A DNA stretch of 64,000 nucleotides, taken from the NCBI RefSeq assembly GCF_003206645.1, contig NZ_PZJP01000005.1, positions 228,836 through 292,835 on the forward strand, given 5' to 3'. Shown piece by piece: positions 1 to 8,513 of this stretch (position 1 is the first letter of the stretch; each line of letters begins with the position of its first letter). The notes under the pieces were generated by a model, which was not told where the DNA came from, did not search any database, and worked only from the letters and a program-made list of their open reading frames with translations. A program made the position numbers and the translations under genes. This stretch comes from Salinicola aestuarinus. Lineage in GTDB: Bacteria > Pseudomonadota > Gammaproteobacteria > Pseudomonadales > Halomonadaceae.

Positions 1-95
1 GCCCCGCCGTGCTGTTTTTGATGGTGCCTGGCGTGTGTGCAACCCGACCGGGTCGCCACGAGCTTGAGAGATTGTCCGGCGAGCGACTTGATTGT

Positions 96-113
96 GTAAA
101 GTGATCGTTTTAC
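96..113. promoter_or_regulatory. Probable TetR operator, site 1
   Basis: The 18-bp near-palindrome GTAAAGTGATCGTTTTAC lies 35 bp before the tetR start codon. Its core TGATCR and flanks recur in front of the MFS gene at 786-803. Two copies of one palindrome placed before a regulator and its neighbour suggest autoregulation and co-control. The palindrome and its repetition are seen directly; binding by this TetR is inferred. Confidence 0.6.
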
Positions 114-147
114 ATTGGTGGTGAAGCCAACACCTCGAGGACGGGAC

Positions 148-702
148 ATGCAGGCCAGCAACGACATTCGCGCGCGGCTACTCGACGCCGCGGAAGCGCT
201 CTTCGACCGTCATGGCTTTACTGCCACAGGCATGGATCGGCTGACCAGCGCCGCCGGCATCTCCAGCCGCACGCTCTACAAGCACGTGGGCAGCAAGAAC
301 GGTCTGATGGCCGCGGTACTTCAGGCGCGCGATCGTCGCTTTCGGCGCCGGGTCGATGTCGCCAGCGTCGACGCGTTCTTCGCCGCACTGGAGACATGGT
401 TCGCGGAGGAGGGCGCGCGAGGCTGTCTGTTTTTGCGCACCTGGCGCGAGACCGGCGGCGACGTGCCCGAAATCGCCGAGGCGATGTCGCGGCACAAGGC
501 ATTCATGCAGGAGACGATCGGCGAACTCGTGGTCTCGGAGATCGGGAGTCGCGACGAGGCGCTCGCCGACGAGATCCTGGTGCTGTTCGAAGGCATGGTG
601 CATGCCTACACCTACCGTGGCGAGGCGATGGCCAGCGCGGCCCGCCGCGCCGTCCATACGCTCGTCTCGGCGGCGAGAGCGAGGGAGCCGAAGACGGAAT
701 GA
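148..702 (+). CDS. TetR/AcrR family transcriptional regulator
   Basis: One-component repressor of about 184 residues, the usual TetR length. The N-terminal helix-turn-helix is clear (LLDAAEALFDRHGFTATGMD, then AAGISSRTLYKHVGSKNGL), and the ligand-binding C-terminal half is divergent, as is typical. The ATG at 148 was chosen because a GAGGAC ribosome-binding site sits just upstream; an in-frame TTG at 115 would overlap the operator region. An 18-bp palindrome precedes it and another copy precedes the MFS transporter 120 bp downstream on the same strand. The likely role is repression of itself and the transporter, relieved by a transported compound. The ligand cannot be read from the sequence. 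Confidence 0.9.
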   Translation: MQASNDIRARLLDAAEALFDRHGFTATGMDRLTSAAGISSRTLYKHVGSKNGLMAAVLQARDRRFRRRVDVASVDAFFAALETWFAEEGARGCLFLRTWRETGGDVPEIAEAMSRHKAFMQETIGELVVSEIGSRDEALADEILVLFEGMVHAYTYRGEAMASAARRAVHTLVSAARAREPKTE

Positions 703-785
703 GCCGCCTTTTCTCGCGCTGATCTCGACCGAATAGCGACCGATCGTCCCACCGGCTTGCTGCCGGGGAGTCTTATCGCCCCAAT

Positions 786-803
786 GGAAAACGATCATTT
801 TAC
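786..803. promoter_or_regulatory. Probable TetR operator, site 2
   Basis: GGAAAACGATCATTTTAC lies 18 bp before the MFS start codon and matches site 1 (96-113) in its GATC core and TTTTAC arm. It overlaps the place where a promoter/leader would be, consistent with repression of the transporter. The repeated motif is observed; function is inferred. Confidence 0.6.
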
Positions 804-821
804 ACCTCAAGGAGAGACCCC

Positions 822-2213
822 ATGAAGCGTCCCGAACGCCGTTTGATCGTCGCCGGCATCCTGTTGATCGGTATTAGCTACGGGCTGGCCCGTTTCGCCT
901 ACGGGCTCTTTCTCCCCAGCATGCGCGACGACGTGGGGCTGAGCACTGCCACGGCGGGGTTCATTGGCAGCGGCGCCTACGTCGGGTACTGCCTGGCCAT
1001 CGTGGCGAGCGCCCTGTGGGTCGAGCGACTGGGGGCGCGGCTCGTCGCCGTCATCGCCGCACTGGTGGCGGCGGGCGGTATGGCCGCCATCGCCGTGAGC
1101 ACTCACCCGCTGGTGCTGGCCGTCGCCATCCTGTTCGCGGGAATGAGCACCGGGCTCGCTTCGCCGCCCATGGCGCAGGCGGTCTCGGGGGTGATCGACG
1201 AGGCCCGCCAGGGGCGCGCCAATACGCTGATCAATGCCGGTACCAGTCTCGGCGTCGCGGTCTCCGGCCCCGTTGCCTTCCTCGCCACGGGCCAGTGGCG
1301 GCTCGCCTATGCCGTCTTCGCCGTCGCCGCGCTGATCAATGCGCTGATGCTCTGGTTCAGTGTGCCGCGGCGTCTCGACGCGTCGGACACGCCGTCTGAG
1401 GCGGATTCGACGACACCTCGTACCGGCGGACTTCGCCGCCCCGGCATGTTCGCGCTGGTGCTTGCGGCCATTGGCATGGGCACGGCGAGTGCGGCCTACT
1501 GGAACTTTGCCAGCGATGTGGTGATGACGCTGGGTGATTTTGGCCAGAATACGGCCAGCGGCGTCTGGGTTCTGATCGGCGTGGCGGGGCTATTCGGCGG
1601 CGTCGCCGGCGATCTGGTGGAGCGGCTGGGGGTGAACTGGGTTCATCGGGTGTGGCTTTGCGCCATGGCGCTGTCACTGGTGCTACTGGTACTGATGCCG
1701 ACCCACCTGATGGCCGTGGGCATCTCCGCGGCGCTATTCGGCGCGGCCTACATCATGCTGACGGGTGTCTATCTGGTCTGGGGCGTCGGCCTGTACGCCG
1801 ACCGGCCCGCGGTGGGGCTGGGGCTGCCGTTTTTGATGATCGCGGTGGGGCAGGTCGTCGGCTCACCTCTGGCCGGCTATCTGATTGGCAGCCAGGGGAG
1901 CGTCTTCTGCTTCACCACGTTTGCGCTGATCGCCCTGGCGACGGCGCTGGTGCGCCATCGAGAGCGGCATCAGGTCAGCCATTACCCGGCGCATCCTGCG
2001 GGGAAACACGAGGTCAATGGCAACGCTGACAAGGCCCGGGCCGAGGTGGCACGGCCCGGCAAGTCGAGCGACGGTACTGTCGCGGCGTCTACCGGATCGG
2101 TCGCGCCACTGGGGCGCTTTTACCTGCCCGCCATGCCGCCGCTGGGGGCCATCGAATGGATCGCCCGCCGACTCAGCGGATCTCGCCGCGTGGCGAGACG
2201 GCGGCGGGATTGA
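822..2213 (+). CDS. MFS transporter, YbfB-type
   Basis: Polytopic inner-membrane transporter of the major facilitator superfamily. The N-terminus (ISYGLARFAYGLFLPSMRDD) and its repeated hydrophobic helices resemble the YbfB/YjiJ group, with about 12 membrane segments over the first 390 residues. An AAGGAGAG ribosome-binding site precedes the ATG. The protein is longer than usual: after the last helix (about residue 385) comes a hydrophilic tail of roughly 70 residues, rich in Ala, Arg and Pro, with no counterpart I recognise in the family. Its TetR neighbour and the shared palindrome suggest inducible expression. Substrate unknown; efflux of a small organic compound is the usual guess. Confidence 0.88.
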   Translation: MKRPERRLIVAGILLIGISYGLARFAYGLFLPSMRDDVGLSTATAGFIGSGAYVGYCLAIVASALWVERLGARLVAVIAALVAAGGMAAIAVSTHPLVLAVAILFAGMSTGLASPPMAQAVSGVIDEARQGRANTLINAGTSLGVAVSGPVAFLATGQWRLAYAVFAVAALINALMLWFSVPRRLDASDTPSEADSTTPRTGGLRRPGMFALVLAAIGMGTASAAYWNFASDVVMTLGDFGQNTASGVWVLIGVAGLFGGVAGDLVERLGVNWVHRVWLCAMALSLVLLVLMPTHLMAVGISAALFGAAYIMLTGVYLVWGVGLYADRPAVGLGLPFLMIAVGQVVGSPLAGYLIGSQGSVFCFTTFALIALATALVRHRERHQVSHYPAHPAGKHEVNGNADKARAEVARPGKSSDGTVAASTGSVAPLGRFYLPAMPPLGAIEWIARRLSGSRRVARRRRD

Positions 2214-2253
2214 GGGCGGGAGCCAACGGCGGCCATGGCGACCGCCAGTGCGC

Positions 2254-3618
2254 TCAGCGGGCCAGCATCGCCTCGACCACGCTGGCTTGCTGCAGCAGCT
2301 GGCTATCCTGCCCCTGGGGGCGCGACAGCATCAGGCCGATGGGCAGTGCGTCGTCAGAGACGAAAAACGGCAGCGAGATCGAAGCGGCGTCGAGATAGTT
2401 GAAGACGCTGGTGTTGCGCAGCGCCAGCCGGTTGGCCCGCTGGAACGCCGCGGCGTCGTTCTCCAGCTCGGCGCGCTTCGGCGGTAGTGTCGCCACTGTG
2501 GGCAGCAGCACGGCATCGAAGCCGCTCATCTCCTCGGCGAAACAGCGCTGCCAGCCGGCACGCGGCCAGAGCCGCTGGAGATAGTCCGTGGCGCTGATGT
2601 CGCGGCCGCCGGTCAGGCGTTCAGCGATCAGCGGATCGTAGTCGGCCTGCGCGCGTTCGAGCTGTTCGCGGTGTAGCGCCGCCGCTTCCGGCACGACGAG
2701 TCCGCCCTGCTGGTTGATGGCGAGCGCGCCATCGACCGCCTCGAACGTCAGCCGCTCGACGTGGCATCCCGCAGCCTCCAAGCGGGCGATGGCCGCCTCG
2801 AAGCCCTCCCTGACGGCGTCGTCCAACTCCTGGAGCAGACCGCCGAGAGGCACCGCCAGTCGCAGCGGGCGCGGTGTCGGGTCGAGAGTGGGCATGGGCT
2901 CGGTCGCCAGCACCGACCAGAGCTGCGCGCAGCAGTCGACGCTGGGGGCGATGGGGCCGACACAGTCGAGGCTCGGCGACAGCGGGTAGGCCCCCTCGCC
3001 GGGAACGCTCGCCTGGCTGGGCTTGAAGCCGGTCAGGCCGCAGAACGCCGCCGGAATGCGCAAGCTACCTCCGGTATCGCTACCCAGCGTGGCCGCGGCC
3101 AGGCCGAAGGCGATGGACGCCGCGCCCCCGGAGGTCGAGCCGCCAGTGATGCGCTCGACGTCAAAGGGGTTGGGCGGCGTGCCGCAGTGCGGGTTGAGGC
3201 CGAGTCCGGAAAACGCGAACTCGCTCATGGTGGTGCGCCCGGCGAGCAGCGCCCCGGCCTGGCGCAGACGGGCGACGGCGGGGGCATCCCGCGGGGCCAA
3301 TGGCGCCTTGGCAAGTACTTTCGAACCGGCAGCGGTGGTCTCTCCTCGCACGTCGAAGAGATCCTTGATGCTGATCGGGAGACCGGCCAGCGCGCCGTCG
3401 GGTTCGATGCCTTGCAGACCCGCACGCAGGGTGTCGGGATCGTAATCGACGAAGGCCGTCGCGGTGACCTCGGGAAGCGATCGAGCGCGTTCGGTCAGCG
3501 CCTCCAGCGCCGCCGCCGGGGTGAATTCGCCCGCGGCGAGCGCCGCCTGCCAATCCTTCAGCCGTCGCCGTGCCGGGGGGCGTTGCCAGAACGCCGTGGC
3601 GCCATCGGCCCCGCTCAC
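2254..3618 (-). CDS. Amidase signature family enzyme
   Basis: Cytoplasmic amidase of about 454 residues. The Ser-cisSer-Lys triad is visible: Lys about 85 (PISIKDLFDV), cis-Ser about 163 (GGSTSGGA) and nucleophile Ser about 185 (GSDTGGSLRIPAA). The start is GTG at 3618, overlapping the DUF2848 stop as GTGA, with GAGGT upstream, so the two genes are probably translationally coupled. It is the last gene of the minus-strand operon hydro-lyase, TRAP P-Q-M, DUF2848, amidase. It probably hydrolyses an amide or ureide made from the imported compound. AtzF (allophanate hydrolase)-like enzymes are relatives, but no allophanate C-terminal domain is present. Confidence 0.88.
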   Translation of the reverse strand: MSGADGATAFWQRPPARRRLKDWQAALAAGEFTPAAALEALTERARSLPEVTATAFVDYDPDTLRAGLQGIEPDGALAGLPISIKDLFDVRGETTAAGSKVLAKAPLAPRDAPAVARLRQAGALLAGRTTMSEFAFSGLGLNPHCGTPPNPFDVERITGGSTSGGAASIAFGLAAATLGSDTGGSLRIPAAFCGLTGFKPSQASVPGEGAYPLSPSLDCVGPIAPSVDCCAQLWSVLATEPMPTLDPTPRPLRLAVPLGGLLQELDDAVREGFEAAIARLEAAGCHVERLTFEAVDGALAINQQGGLVVPEAAALHREQLERAQADYDPLIAERLTGGRDISATDYLQRLWPRAGWQRCFAEEMSGFDAVLLPTVATLPPKRAELENDAAAFQRANRLALRNTSVFNYLDAASISLPFFVSDDALPIGLMLSRPQGQDSQLLQQASVVEAMLAR

Positions 3619-4298
3619 TGCGCGACCTCGAGCTCGACAATGCGGTAGCTGTGATCGAGGCGGCGATCGCTCACCGGATCCACCAGCGACATCGAAAAGC
3701 GCGGGCTGGGACGGATGCCGCCGATCGCCGGCACGGTGCCGCACAGCAGCAGCGTATTGGGGGCTAGCGACTCGCCTTGCTTGAGCGCGGCAGGGAGTTT
3801 GGCCAACAGCGTCTCTACGTCCAGCAGCTCGGCCAGGGTGCCCTGCTGATAGGTCACCGACTGACCGCCTTCCTCGATCTCACTCGACAGCGCCAGCTGG
3901 TCCCAGTGCTCACGAACCTCGTCGAGTGCCCACGCCGTCGCGGCGACCGGCTTGGCGCAGAGCTGCTTGGACTCGGCCACGCCTACCGCTTCCAGCTTGC
4001 GGTCGGTGTGATCGGAGGCGAGCGTCACCCAGAGCCGACCGTCGCTGTCGCTGACCAGGCACACCTCGGCCTCGCCGGAGCCGTCGCCACCCAGCATCTC
4101 GACGTCCTCTGCCTGGGTCAGCAGCTGCGCGCTGGCGCGGTAGAACAGCGGCACGCTCGACGGCGGTTTGACGCCCAGCTCGGCGAGTTCGGCGATGTGA
4201 TGCTGGACGCCGGCCTGATCGCGGCCGGCCCAGCCGGCGATGGCCAGGCGCTGGGGGGTAAGTGTCAGAGAACCCTGAGGCGTATCAAAAGTCAGCAT
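3615..4298 (-). CDS. DUF2848 family protein
   Basis: Cytoplasmic protein of about 227 residues matching my recollection of DUF2848, a family distantly related to fumarylacetoacetate-hydrolase-type folds and often encoded beside amidases and transporters. The start at 4298 (MLTFDTPQGSL) has GGAAA upstream; the reading frame extends further but without homology-like sequence. The conserved-looking stretch LAPNTLLLCGTVPAIGGI near residue 180 resembles the ending of the FAH-like fold. It overlaps the amidase start by four bases. The reaction is not established; context suggests a hydrolase or lyase in the catabolism of the TRAP substrate. Confidence 0.72.
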   Translation of the reverse strand: MLTFDTPQGSLTLTPQRLAIAGWAGRDQAGVQHHIAELAELGVKPPSSVPLFYRASAQLLTQAEDVEMLGGDGSGEAEVCLVSDSDGRLWVTLASDHTDRKLEAVGVAESKQLCAKPVAATAWALDEVREHWDQLALSSEIEEGGQSVTYQQGTLAELLDVETLLAKLPAALKQGESLAPNTLLLCGTVPAIGGIRPSPRFSMSLVDPVSDRRLDHSYRIVELEVAQ

Positions 4299-4344
4299 GA
4301 GTCGCGTTTCCGTAAAGGTGAAAGGAGCCGATGAAAAGTTCGGG

Positions 4345-5625
4345 TCACAGCGAGTTGGGCAGCCACAGCGCAATGCTGGGGAAGATCACCAGCAGTACGG
4401 CCATCAGCAGCATCGCGCCGATGAAGGGCAGCGTCCCGACGACGACATCGGAGAATGGCTTGCCGCGGCGAGCCGCCTGGACGATGTACAGATTGAGCCC
4501 CACCGGCGGCGTGATCAGCGCCATTTCGACGAAGAGGATCATGACGACGCCGAACCACACCTTGTCGAAGCCGGCGGCGGCGATCAGCGGCGTGACGATG
4601 GGAATGGTGATGACCATCAGCGACAGCGTCTCAATGAAGAAACCCAGCACGACGAACAGCGCGATCACCGCCAACAGCAGCGCGTAGGGCGAGAGGTCGT
4701 GGGTGCTGAGCAGCGTATTCAGCTGCTGGACCAGACCGGACGAGGTCAGCGCGAAGTTGAGGAACGAGGCCGCCAGGATGATGAACAGCAGCATCGAGGT
4801 CGTCTTGACTGTCCCGTCGAGCGCGGCAATCAACATCTGGCGATCCAGGCGGCGATTGGCCGCTGCCAGCCCCAGCGAGACGATGACGCCGACCGCCGCG
4901 GCTTCGGTGGGCGTGGCCCAGCCGAGGTAGATCGAACCGACGATGACCGCGAACAGGATCAGCAGCGGTGCCAGAAACGCCAGACTGCGCAGACGCGCGC
5001 TCCAGCTGGCGACGCTACGCGGCCCGCCGAGGCTTGGCTTCCACAGACACAGCACCAGCGCCATGGCCATGAACAGCAGCGACAGCCCGAGACCCGGAAT
5101 CAGCCCTGCCATGAACAGCTTGGGAATCGAGGTTTCGGTGAGAAAGCCATAGACGATCAGGTTGATCGACGGCGGAATCAGAATGCCTAGCGTGCCGCCG
5201 GCGGCGATGCTGCCGCAGAAAAGGCGCGGATCGTAGTTGAGCTTCTCGCCCTGAGGCAGCGCCACCGTGGAGATCGTCGCGGCCGTGGCGACCGACGACC
5301 CCGAGGTCGCCGAGAACAGCGCAGCGGTAGTGATGTTGGCGTGGATCAGGCCGCCCGGCAGCCAGGAGAGCCAGTGATCCATGGCGCGATAGGCCTTCTC
5401 GGCGATACCGGCGCGCACAATGATCTCGCCCATCAGCACGAACAGGGGGATGGCGATCAGCAGAAAGGAGTCTGCGGCCGACCACAGGTTCTGGCCCAGC
5501 GCCTTGGTCAGCGGGAAGAACGAAAAGAACTGGTCGACACCGAAGGCGAGCAGGAACAGCGTGACGGCAACGGGGATGCCGGCGAGCAGCAGCGTGAGAA
5601 TGCCGACCGAGAGAAATCCGAGCAT
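4345..5625 (-). CDS. dctM: TRAP transporter large permease (DctM/SiaM type)
   Basis: Inner-membrane subunit that forms the transport channel of a TRAP importer driven by an ion gradient. At 426 residues it has the standard length, with 11-12 hydrophobic segments from the first residues onward. Family signatures include FLLIAIPLFVLMGEIIVRAG and GSIAAGGTLGILIPPSINLIVYG. Its ATG shares one base with the small-permease stop (TGATG at 5623-5627), so the two are coupled. Homology to the family is clear, but the substrate cannot be deduced from this subunit. The next gene downstream is the DUF2848 protein, 46 bp away. Confidence 0.95.
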   Translation of the reverse strand: MLGFLSVGILTLLLAGIPVAVTLFLLAFGVDQFFSFFPLTKALGQNLWSAADSFLLIAIPLFVLMGEIIVRAGIAEKAYRAMDHWLSWLPGGLIHANITTAALFSATSGSSVATAATISTVALPQGEKLNYDPRLFCGSIAAGGTLGILIPPSINLIVYGFLTETSIPKLFMAGLIPGLGLSLLFMAMALVLCLWKPSLGGPRSVASWSARLRSLAFLAPLLILFAVIVGSIYLGWATPTEAAAVGVIVSLGLAAANRRLDRQMLIAALDGTVKTTSMLLFIILAASFLNFALTSSGLVQQLNTLLSTHDLSPYALLLAVIALFVVLGFFIETLSLMVITIPIVTPLIAAAGFDKVWFGVVMILFVEMALITPPVGLNLYIVQAARRGKPFSDVVVGTLPFIGAMLLMAVLLVIFPSIALWLPNSL

Positions 5626-6215
5626 CAGTGGGTCTCCTTGGCGGGAAGAGCTTCGGTGATTTCGCCGTTATCCATGCCCGCCAGTGCGTCCAGCGTCGGC
5701 ACGTCGCGCTGGAAGAGCGCGGCGAGTACGCGCAGACCCATGACACTGGTGGTAAAGGCGAACCAGCAGTAGCCCGCGGCCCAGAGGAGCTGGGGAATCC
5801 ACAGCGGGGTGGCCAGTGGTGTGTTGGCAGTGGAGCCGTTGGCGAGCGATTTACTCAGGACCGGCCAGGCATTCACGGCGATCACCCAGGCCACCAGGTT
5901 GAGCGCCAGCAAGGAGATGACGTTCAGCGCGTGGCGCGACAGCGGCGGCAGCCGCCCGTGCACGACATCGATTCGGATATGCGCCCGTTCGAGCAGGGTG
6001 TGGGAAATACCCCACGCCGACAGGACGGCGAGCACGTAGCCGGCATACTCGTGAACGCCGGAGAGCGAGTGTCCGGTTAGCTTGCGCAGCAGGATCTCGA
6101 CGCCGATGAAGGCGACCACGCCCAGCAGTGCCAGACCGATGACCCGCGCCGCCAGGCGAGAGACGCCGCGGGTGAAGCGCACCAGCCCGTCGAGGCCCTT
6201 GATGAAGGTAGACAT
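5625..6215 (-). CDS. dctQ: TRAP transporter small permease (DctQ type)
   Basis: Four-helix inner-membrane partner of DctM, 196 residues. The start MSTFIKGLDGL at 6215 was chosen because earlier codons in the frame give low-complexity Arg/Pro sequence overlapping the binding-protein gene region. Characteristic DctQ features are GVEILLRKLTGHSLSGVHEY and AHIRIDVVHGRLP, with a final hydrophobic helix near residue 160. The stop overlaps the dctM start by one base, and the binding protein is encoded just upstream. All three genes together make a complete TRAP importer. Confidence 0.92.
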   Translation of the reverse strand: MSTFIKGLDGLVRFTRGVSRLAARVIGLALLGVVAFIGVEILLRKLTGHSLSGVHEYAGYVLAVLSAWGISHTLLERAHIRIDVVHGRLPPLSRHALNVISLLALNLVAWVIAVNAWPVLSKSLANGSTANTPLATPLWIPQLLWAAGYCWFAFTTSVMGLRVLAALFQRDVPTLDALAGMDNGEITEALPAKETH

Positions 6216-6286
6216 GAAGCGGTTCTGCCTGTCGAAGATAGCAAACCCGGCGTGCGGCTCTCGGGCAGCGCGCCGGGAGGCGGAGG

Positions 6287-7366
6287 TCAGGGGGCTTCGG
6301 CTTGCAGGTCGACGACCTGGCCGACGCCGGCATTCCACTGCTCGATCGTTGCCGCATCGACACGGCTGGCCCACGCCGGCAGCACGACGTTCTGCAGTGC
6401 CTGACGGGCGCGCTCGGTATCGGCCTCGGTCGGCTCGACCAGCGTCATGTCGGCGGCATCGCCGGCCGGGCACTCACCGTGCCCCGTGAGGCAGGCGATG
6501 CCGCGCTGGGTTTCGCTCTTGGCGTTGTTCCAGGCGGGCGCTGTGAAGGCGTCATCGACCTGTGCCTGGATCAACTGCTGATCGGCGGGGTCGAGACTTT
6601 CCCACTTGTCCTGATTGATGGCGGTGATGACGTAGTCCCAGCCGCCGATGGGCAGCGGCAGCATATGGCTGGAGACGTCGTACCAGCCGGCGCTATAGCC
6701 GGACATCGAGCCGGTGACGGCACAGTCGATCACGCCGCGCTCAAGCGAGCCGGGAACCTCGTTGAAGGCGATGTTGAGACTCTGCGCGCCGAGGGCTTCG
6801 AGAAACTCACCGGTCGAGCGGCCGCTGCCGCGGACCTTCTTGCCCTCGAGGTCAGCCAGTCCCGAAATCGGCGTGTTGCAGAACAGCACCTGGGCGGGAT
6901 AGGGGACGATCGCCAGCACGTGGCTGTTGAAACGCTGGTTCAGCGCCTCTTCGGCGATGGGGCGGAAGGCCTCGGCCACGGCGCGAGCCTGATCGCTGTC
7001 CGTGGTCATCATCGGCAGGTCGAGCCCTTCGAGCTCGGGCGCGTCGCTGACGGTGTAGTCACCCACGGTCATGCCGACGTCGAACAGCCCGTCGCCGAGA
7101 TAGCGGAAGACGTCGCCGCTGGCGATGCCCATCTGATCGAAGCTGGTGACCTGCGTCGTGATCTCGCCGTCGCTGGCCTCGGGTAGCGTCTCGCTCCAGA
7201 ACGGCTGCTCGAATTTCTGGTGCAGTTCGAGGCTGCTCCAGCTGCCGACGACGTTGAGCGCTGTGTCGGCCGAGGCCGTGGACACCATGCCGGCGCCGAG
7301 AACGGTGGCGGCCAGCGCGGTCAGGGCGCGGCGACGACGGGGAGTGTTGACGGAGTGTCGAGTCAT
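6287..7366 (-). CDS. dctP: TRAP transporter substrate-binding protein (DctP family)
   Basis: Periplasmic solute receptor, 359 residues. A signal peptide (RRRRALTALAATVLGAGMVS to ASA) is followed by the mature receptor. The TRAP hallmark Arg lies in KKVRGSGRSTGEFLEALGAQ, the segment that salt-bridges a carboxylate of the ligand in studied DctP proteins, so an organic acid or an amino-acid derivative is plausible. It stands upstream of the two permeases in the same operon. The leader is unusual: five copies of a 9-bp repeat occupy 7389-7433, 22 bp before the start codon. The exact ligand is unknown. Confidence 0.93.
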   Translation of the reverse strand: MTRHSVNTPRRRRALTALAATVLGAGMVSTASADTALNVVGSWSSLELHQKFEQPFWSETLPEASDGEITTQVTSFDQMGIASGDVFRYLGDGLFDVGMTVGDYTVSDAPELEGLDLPMMTTDSDQARAVAEAFRPIAEEALNQRFNSHVLAIVPYPAQVLFCNTPISGLADLEGKKVRGSGRSTGEFLEALGAQSLNIAFNEVPGSLERGVIDCAVTGSMSGYSAGWYDVSSHMLPLPIGGWDYVITAINQDKWESLDPADQQLIQAQVDDAFTAPAWNNAKSETQRGIACLTGHGECPAGDAADMTLVEPTEADTERARQALQNVVLPAWASRVDAATIEQWNAGVGQVVDLQAEAP

Positions 7367-7388
7367 GGGAAGGCCTCGCTTGGCGTTC

Positions 7389-7433
7389 GTTGTTGATGTT
7401 GTTGATGTTGTTGATGTTGTTGATGCTGTTGAT
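7389..7433. repeat. Five tandem copies of a 9-bp unit upstream of dctP
   Basis: The unit GTTGTTGAT occurs four times exactly (7389-7424), followed by one copy with a single change, GCTGTTGAT (7425-7433). On the coding strand of dctP the repeat reads ATCAACAAC. It lies in the 119-bp gap between the hydro-lyase stop and the dctP start, at about -23 to -67 from the ATG. Copy-number change would shift promoter or ribosome-binding spacing; this is a possibility, not shown. Confidence 0.9.
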
Positions 7434-7485
7434 GTTCGTATCGGACCACGGCAGCCGTCTCATGGACGCTGCGGTTGCGTCGCGT

Positions 7486-8286
7486 CTAGCCGTATTTCAG
7501 GCGCTGGTTGGGAATGTCCGTGATCAGCATGTGCCCCGGGCTGTGGGTGATCGCAAGCGGCAGCCTGGCGGCCTCGAGGGCGGCCTGGGGGGTCACGCCA
7601 CAGGCCCAGAAGACCGGAAGCTCGTCATCGTGGATGAGCGGGGCGTCGCCGAAGTCCGGGCGTGACAGATCGGCAATGCCCAACGACTGCGGCAGACCGA
7701 TGTGGACAGGGGCACCGTGGACTCGCGGCATGTCAGTGGTGATCTGTACGGCGCGAATGGCGTCCGCCGGTTTGAAGGGGCGCATCGAGACCACCAGGTT
7801 GCCGCCGAAGGGGCCGCTGGGTTCGAGCGGGATCTGGGTGCGGTACATGGCCACATTACGGTCGAGCTGAATGTGGCGGATCGCCAGACCGTCGGCGATC
7901 AGCGCGTCTTCGAAGGAGAACGAGCAGCCGATGGAGAAGGTGACGAAATCTTCCTGCCACAGATCGGCGATATCCGTGCGCTCTTCGCTCAGCTCCCCGT
8001 CCCGGTAGAGTCGGTAGCGTGGCACGTCGTGACGCAGATCGATGTCGCTGCCCAGCGCGCGAGGGTAGGGATCCCCCGGGTCGGTGACGTCGAGCAGTGG
8101 GCAGGCGCGAGGGTTGCGCTGGCAGAAACGCAGAAACGATTCGGCGTGACGTGCAGGCAGTATCACCAGATTGGCCTGGGCATAGCCCGGTGCCAGTCCG
8201 CTGGTGTGGCGCTGCCAGTCGCCGCGACGAATGGCTTCGCGCGCGTGGGCCGGAGAGGCAAGGTCGATGGTGCGTTCGTCTGACAT
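7486..8286 (-). CDS. Putative hydro-lyase, DUF1445 / D-glutamate cyclase-like
   Basis: Cytoplasmic protein of 266 residues belonging to the DUF1445 'putative hydro-lyase' family. Recognisable features are the N-terminal ARE(A)[16 protein letters not shown], the middle [11 protein letters not shown], and the C-terminal [12 protein letters not shown] and [15 protein letters not shown]. The mammalian relative is reported to act as a D-glutamate cyclase producing 5-oxoproline, but bacterial family members are mostly uncharacterised. The start at 8286 ([11 protein letters not shown]) follows an AGGAAAGC-type site. It is the first structural gene of the TRAP-amidase operon, which suggests dehydration or cyclisation of the imported compound. 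Confidence 0.88.
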   Translation of the reverse strand: MSDERTIDLASPAHAREAIRRGDWQRHTSGLAPGYAQANLVILPARHAESFLRFCQRNPRACPLLDVTDPGDPYPRALGSDIDLRHDVPRYRLYRDGELSEERTDIADLWQEDFVTFSIGCSFSFEDALIADGLAIRHIQLDRNVAMYRTQIPLEPSGPFGGNLVVSMRPFKPADAIRAVQITTDMPRVHGAPVHIGLPQSLGIADLSRPDFGDAPLIHDDELPVFWACGVTPQAALEAARLPLAITHSPGHMLITDIPNQRLKYG

Positions 8287-8333
8287 CGAGCTTTCCTGAT
8301 TGTGGTTGTTGACCCGACCATAAGAAGCGCTCG

Positions 8334-8374
8334 TCGATAAGGCAAATCGATTTTTCATATCCCTAAAGATCGAC
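8334..8374. promoter_or_regulatory. Candidate LysR-type binding region
   Basis: Three TCGAT/ATCGA elements (8334-8338, 8346-8351, 8369-8373) form overlapping dyads, including TCGAT-N7-ATCGA. They lie about 50-90 bp upstream of the hydro-lyase start and downstream of the LysR gene, the position expected for activator binding to the catabolic operon. The repeats are observed; the regulator assignment is inferred. Confidence 0.35.
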
Positions 8375-8513
8375 TAAACCTTTCACCCGAATCGGCCGTC
8401 CCGACCTGGCTGCGGCGGCCCCGTTGGTGGCCGTCGGTATTCGGTCATGGGCGCGGTCGCGAGCCCCAGCGGTGCGTCGACTCAGAGGGCGTGTCTCACC
8501 CAGAGGGCGTGGC

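Noticed and set aside
2761..3648. A plus-strand ORF opposite the amidase
   Set aside because: It is complementary to the Ser-cisSer-Lys motifs of the amidase and has no independent signature.
7059..7463. Minus-strand ORF reading the 9-bp repeat as an Asn/Ile repeat peptide
   Set aside because: It is out of frame with dctP, overlaps its signal peptide region and has no ribosome-binding site; the repeat is better treated as leader DNA.
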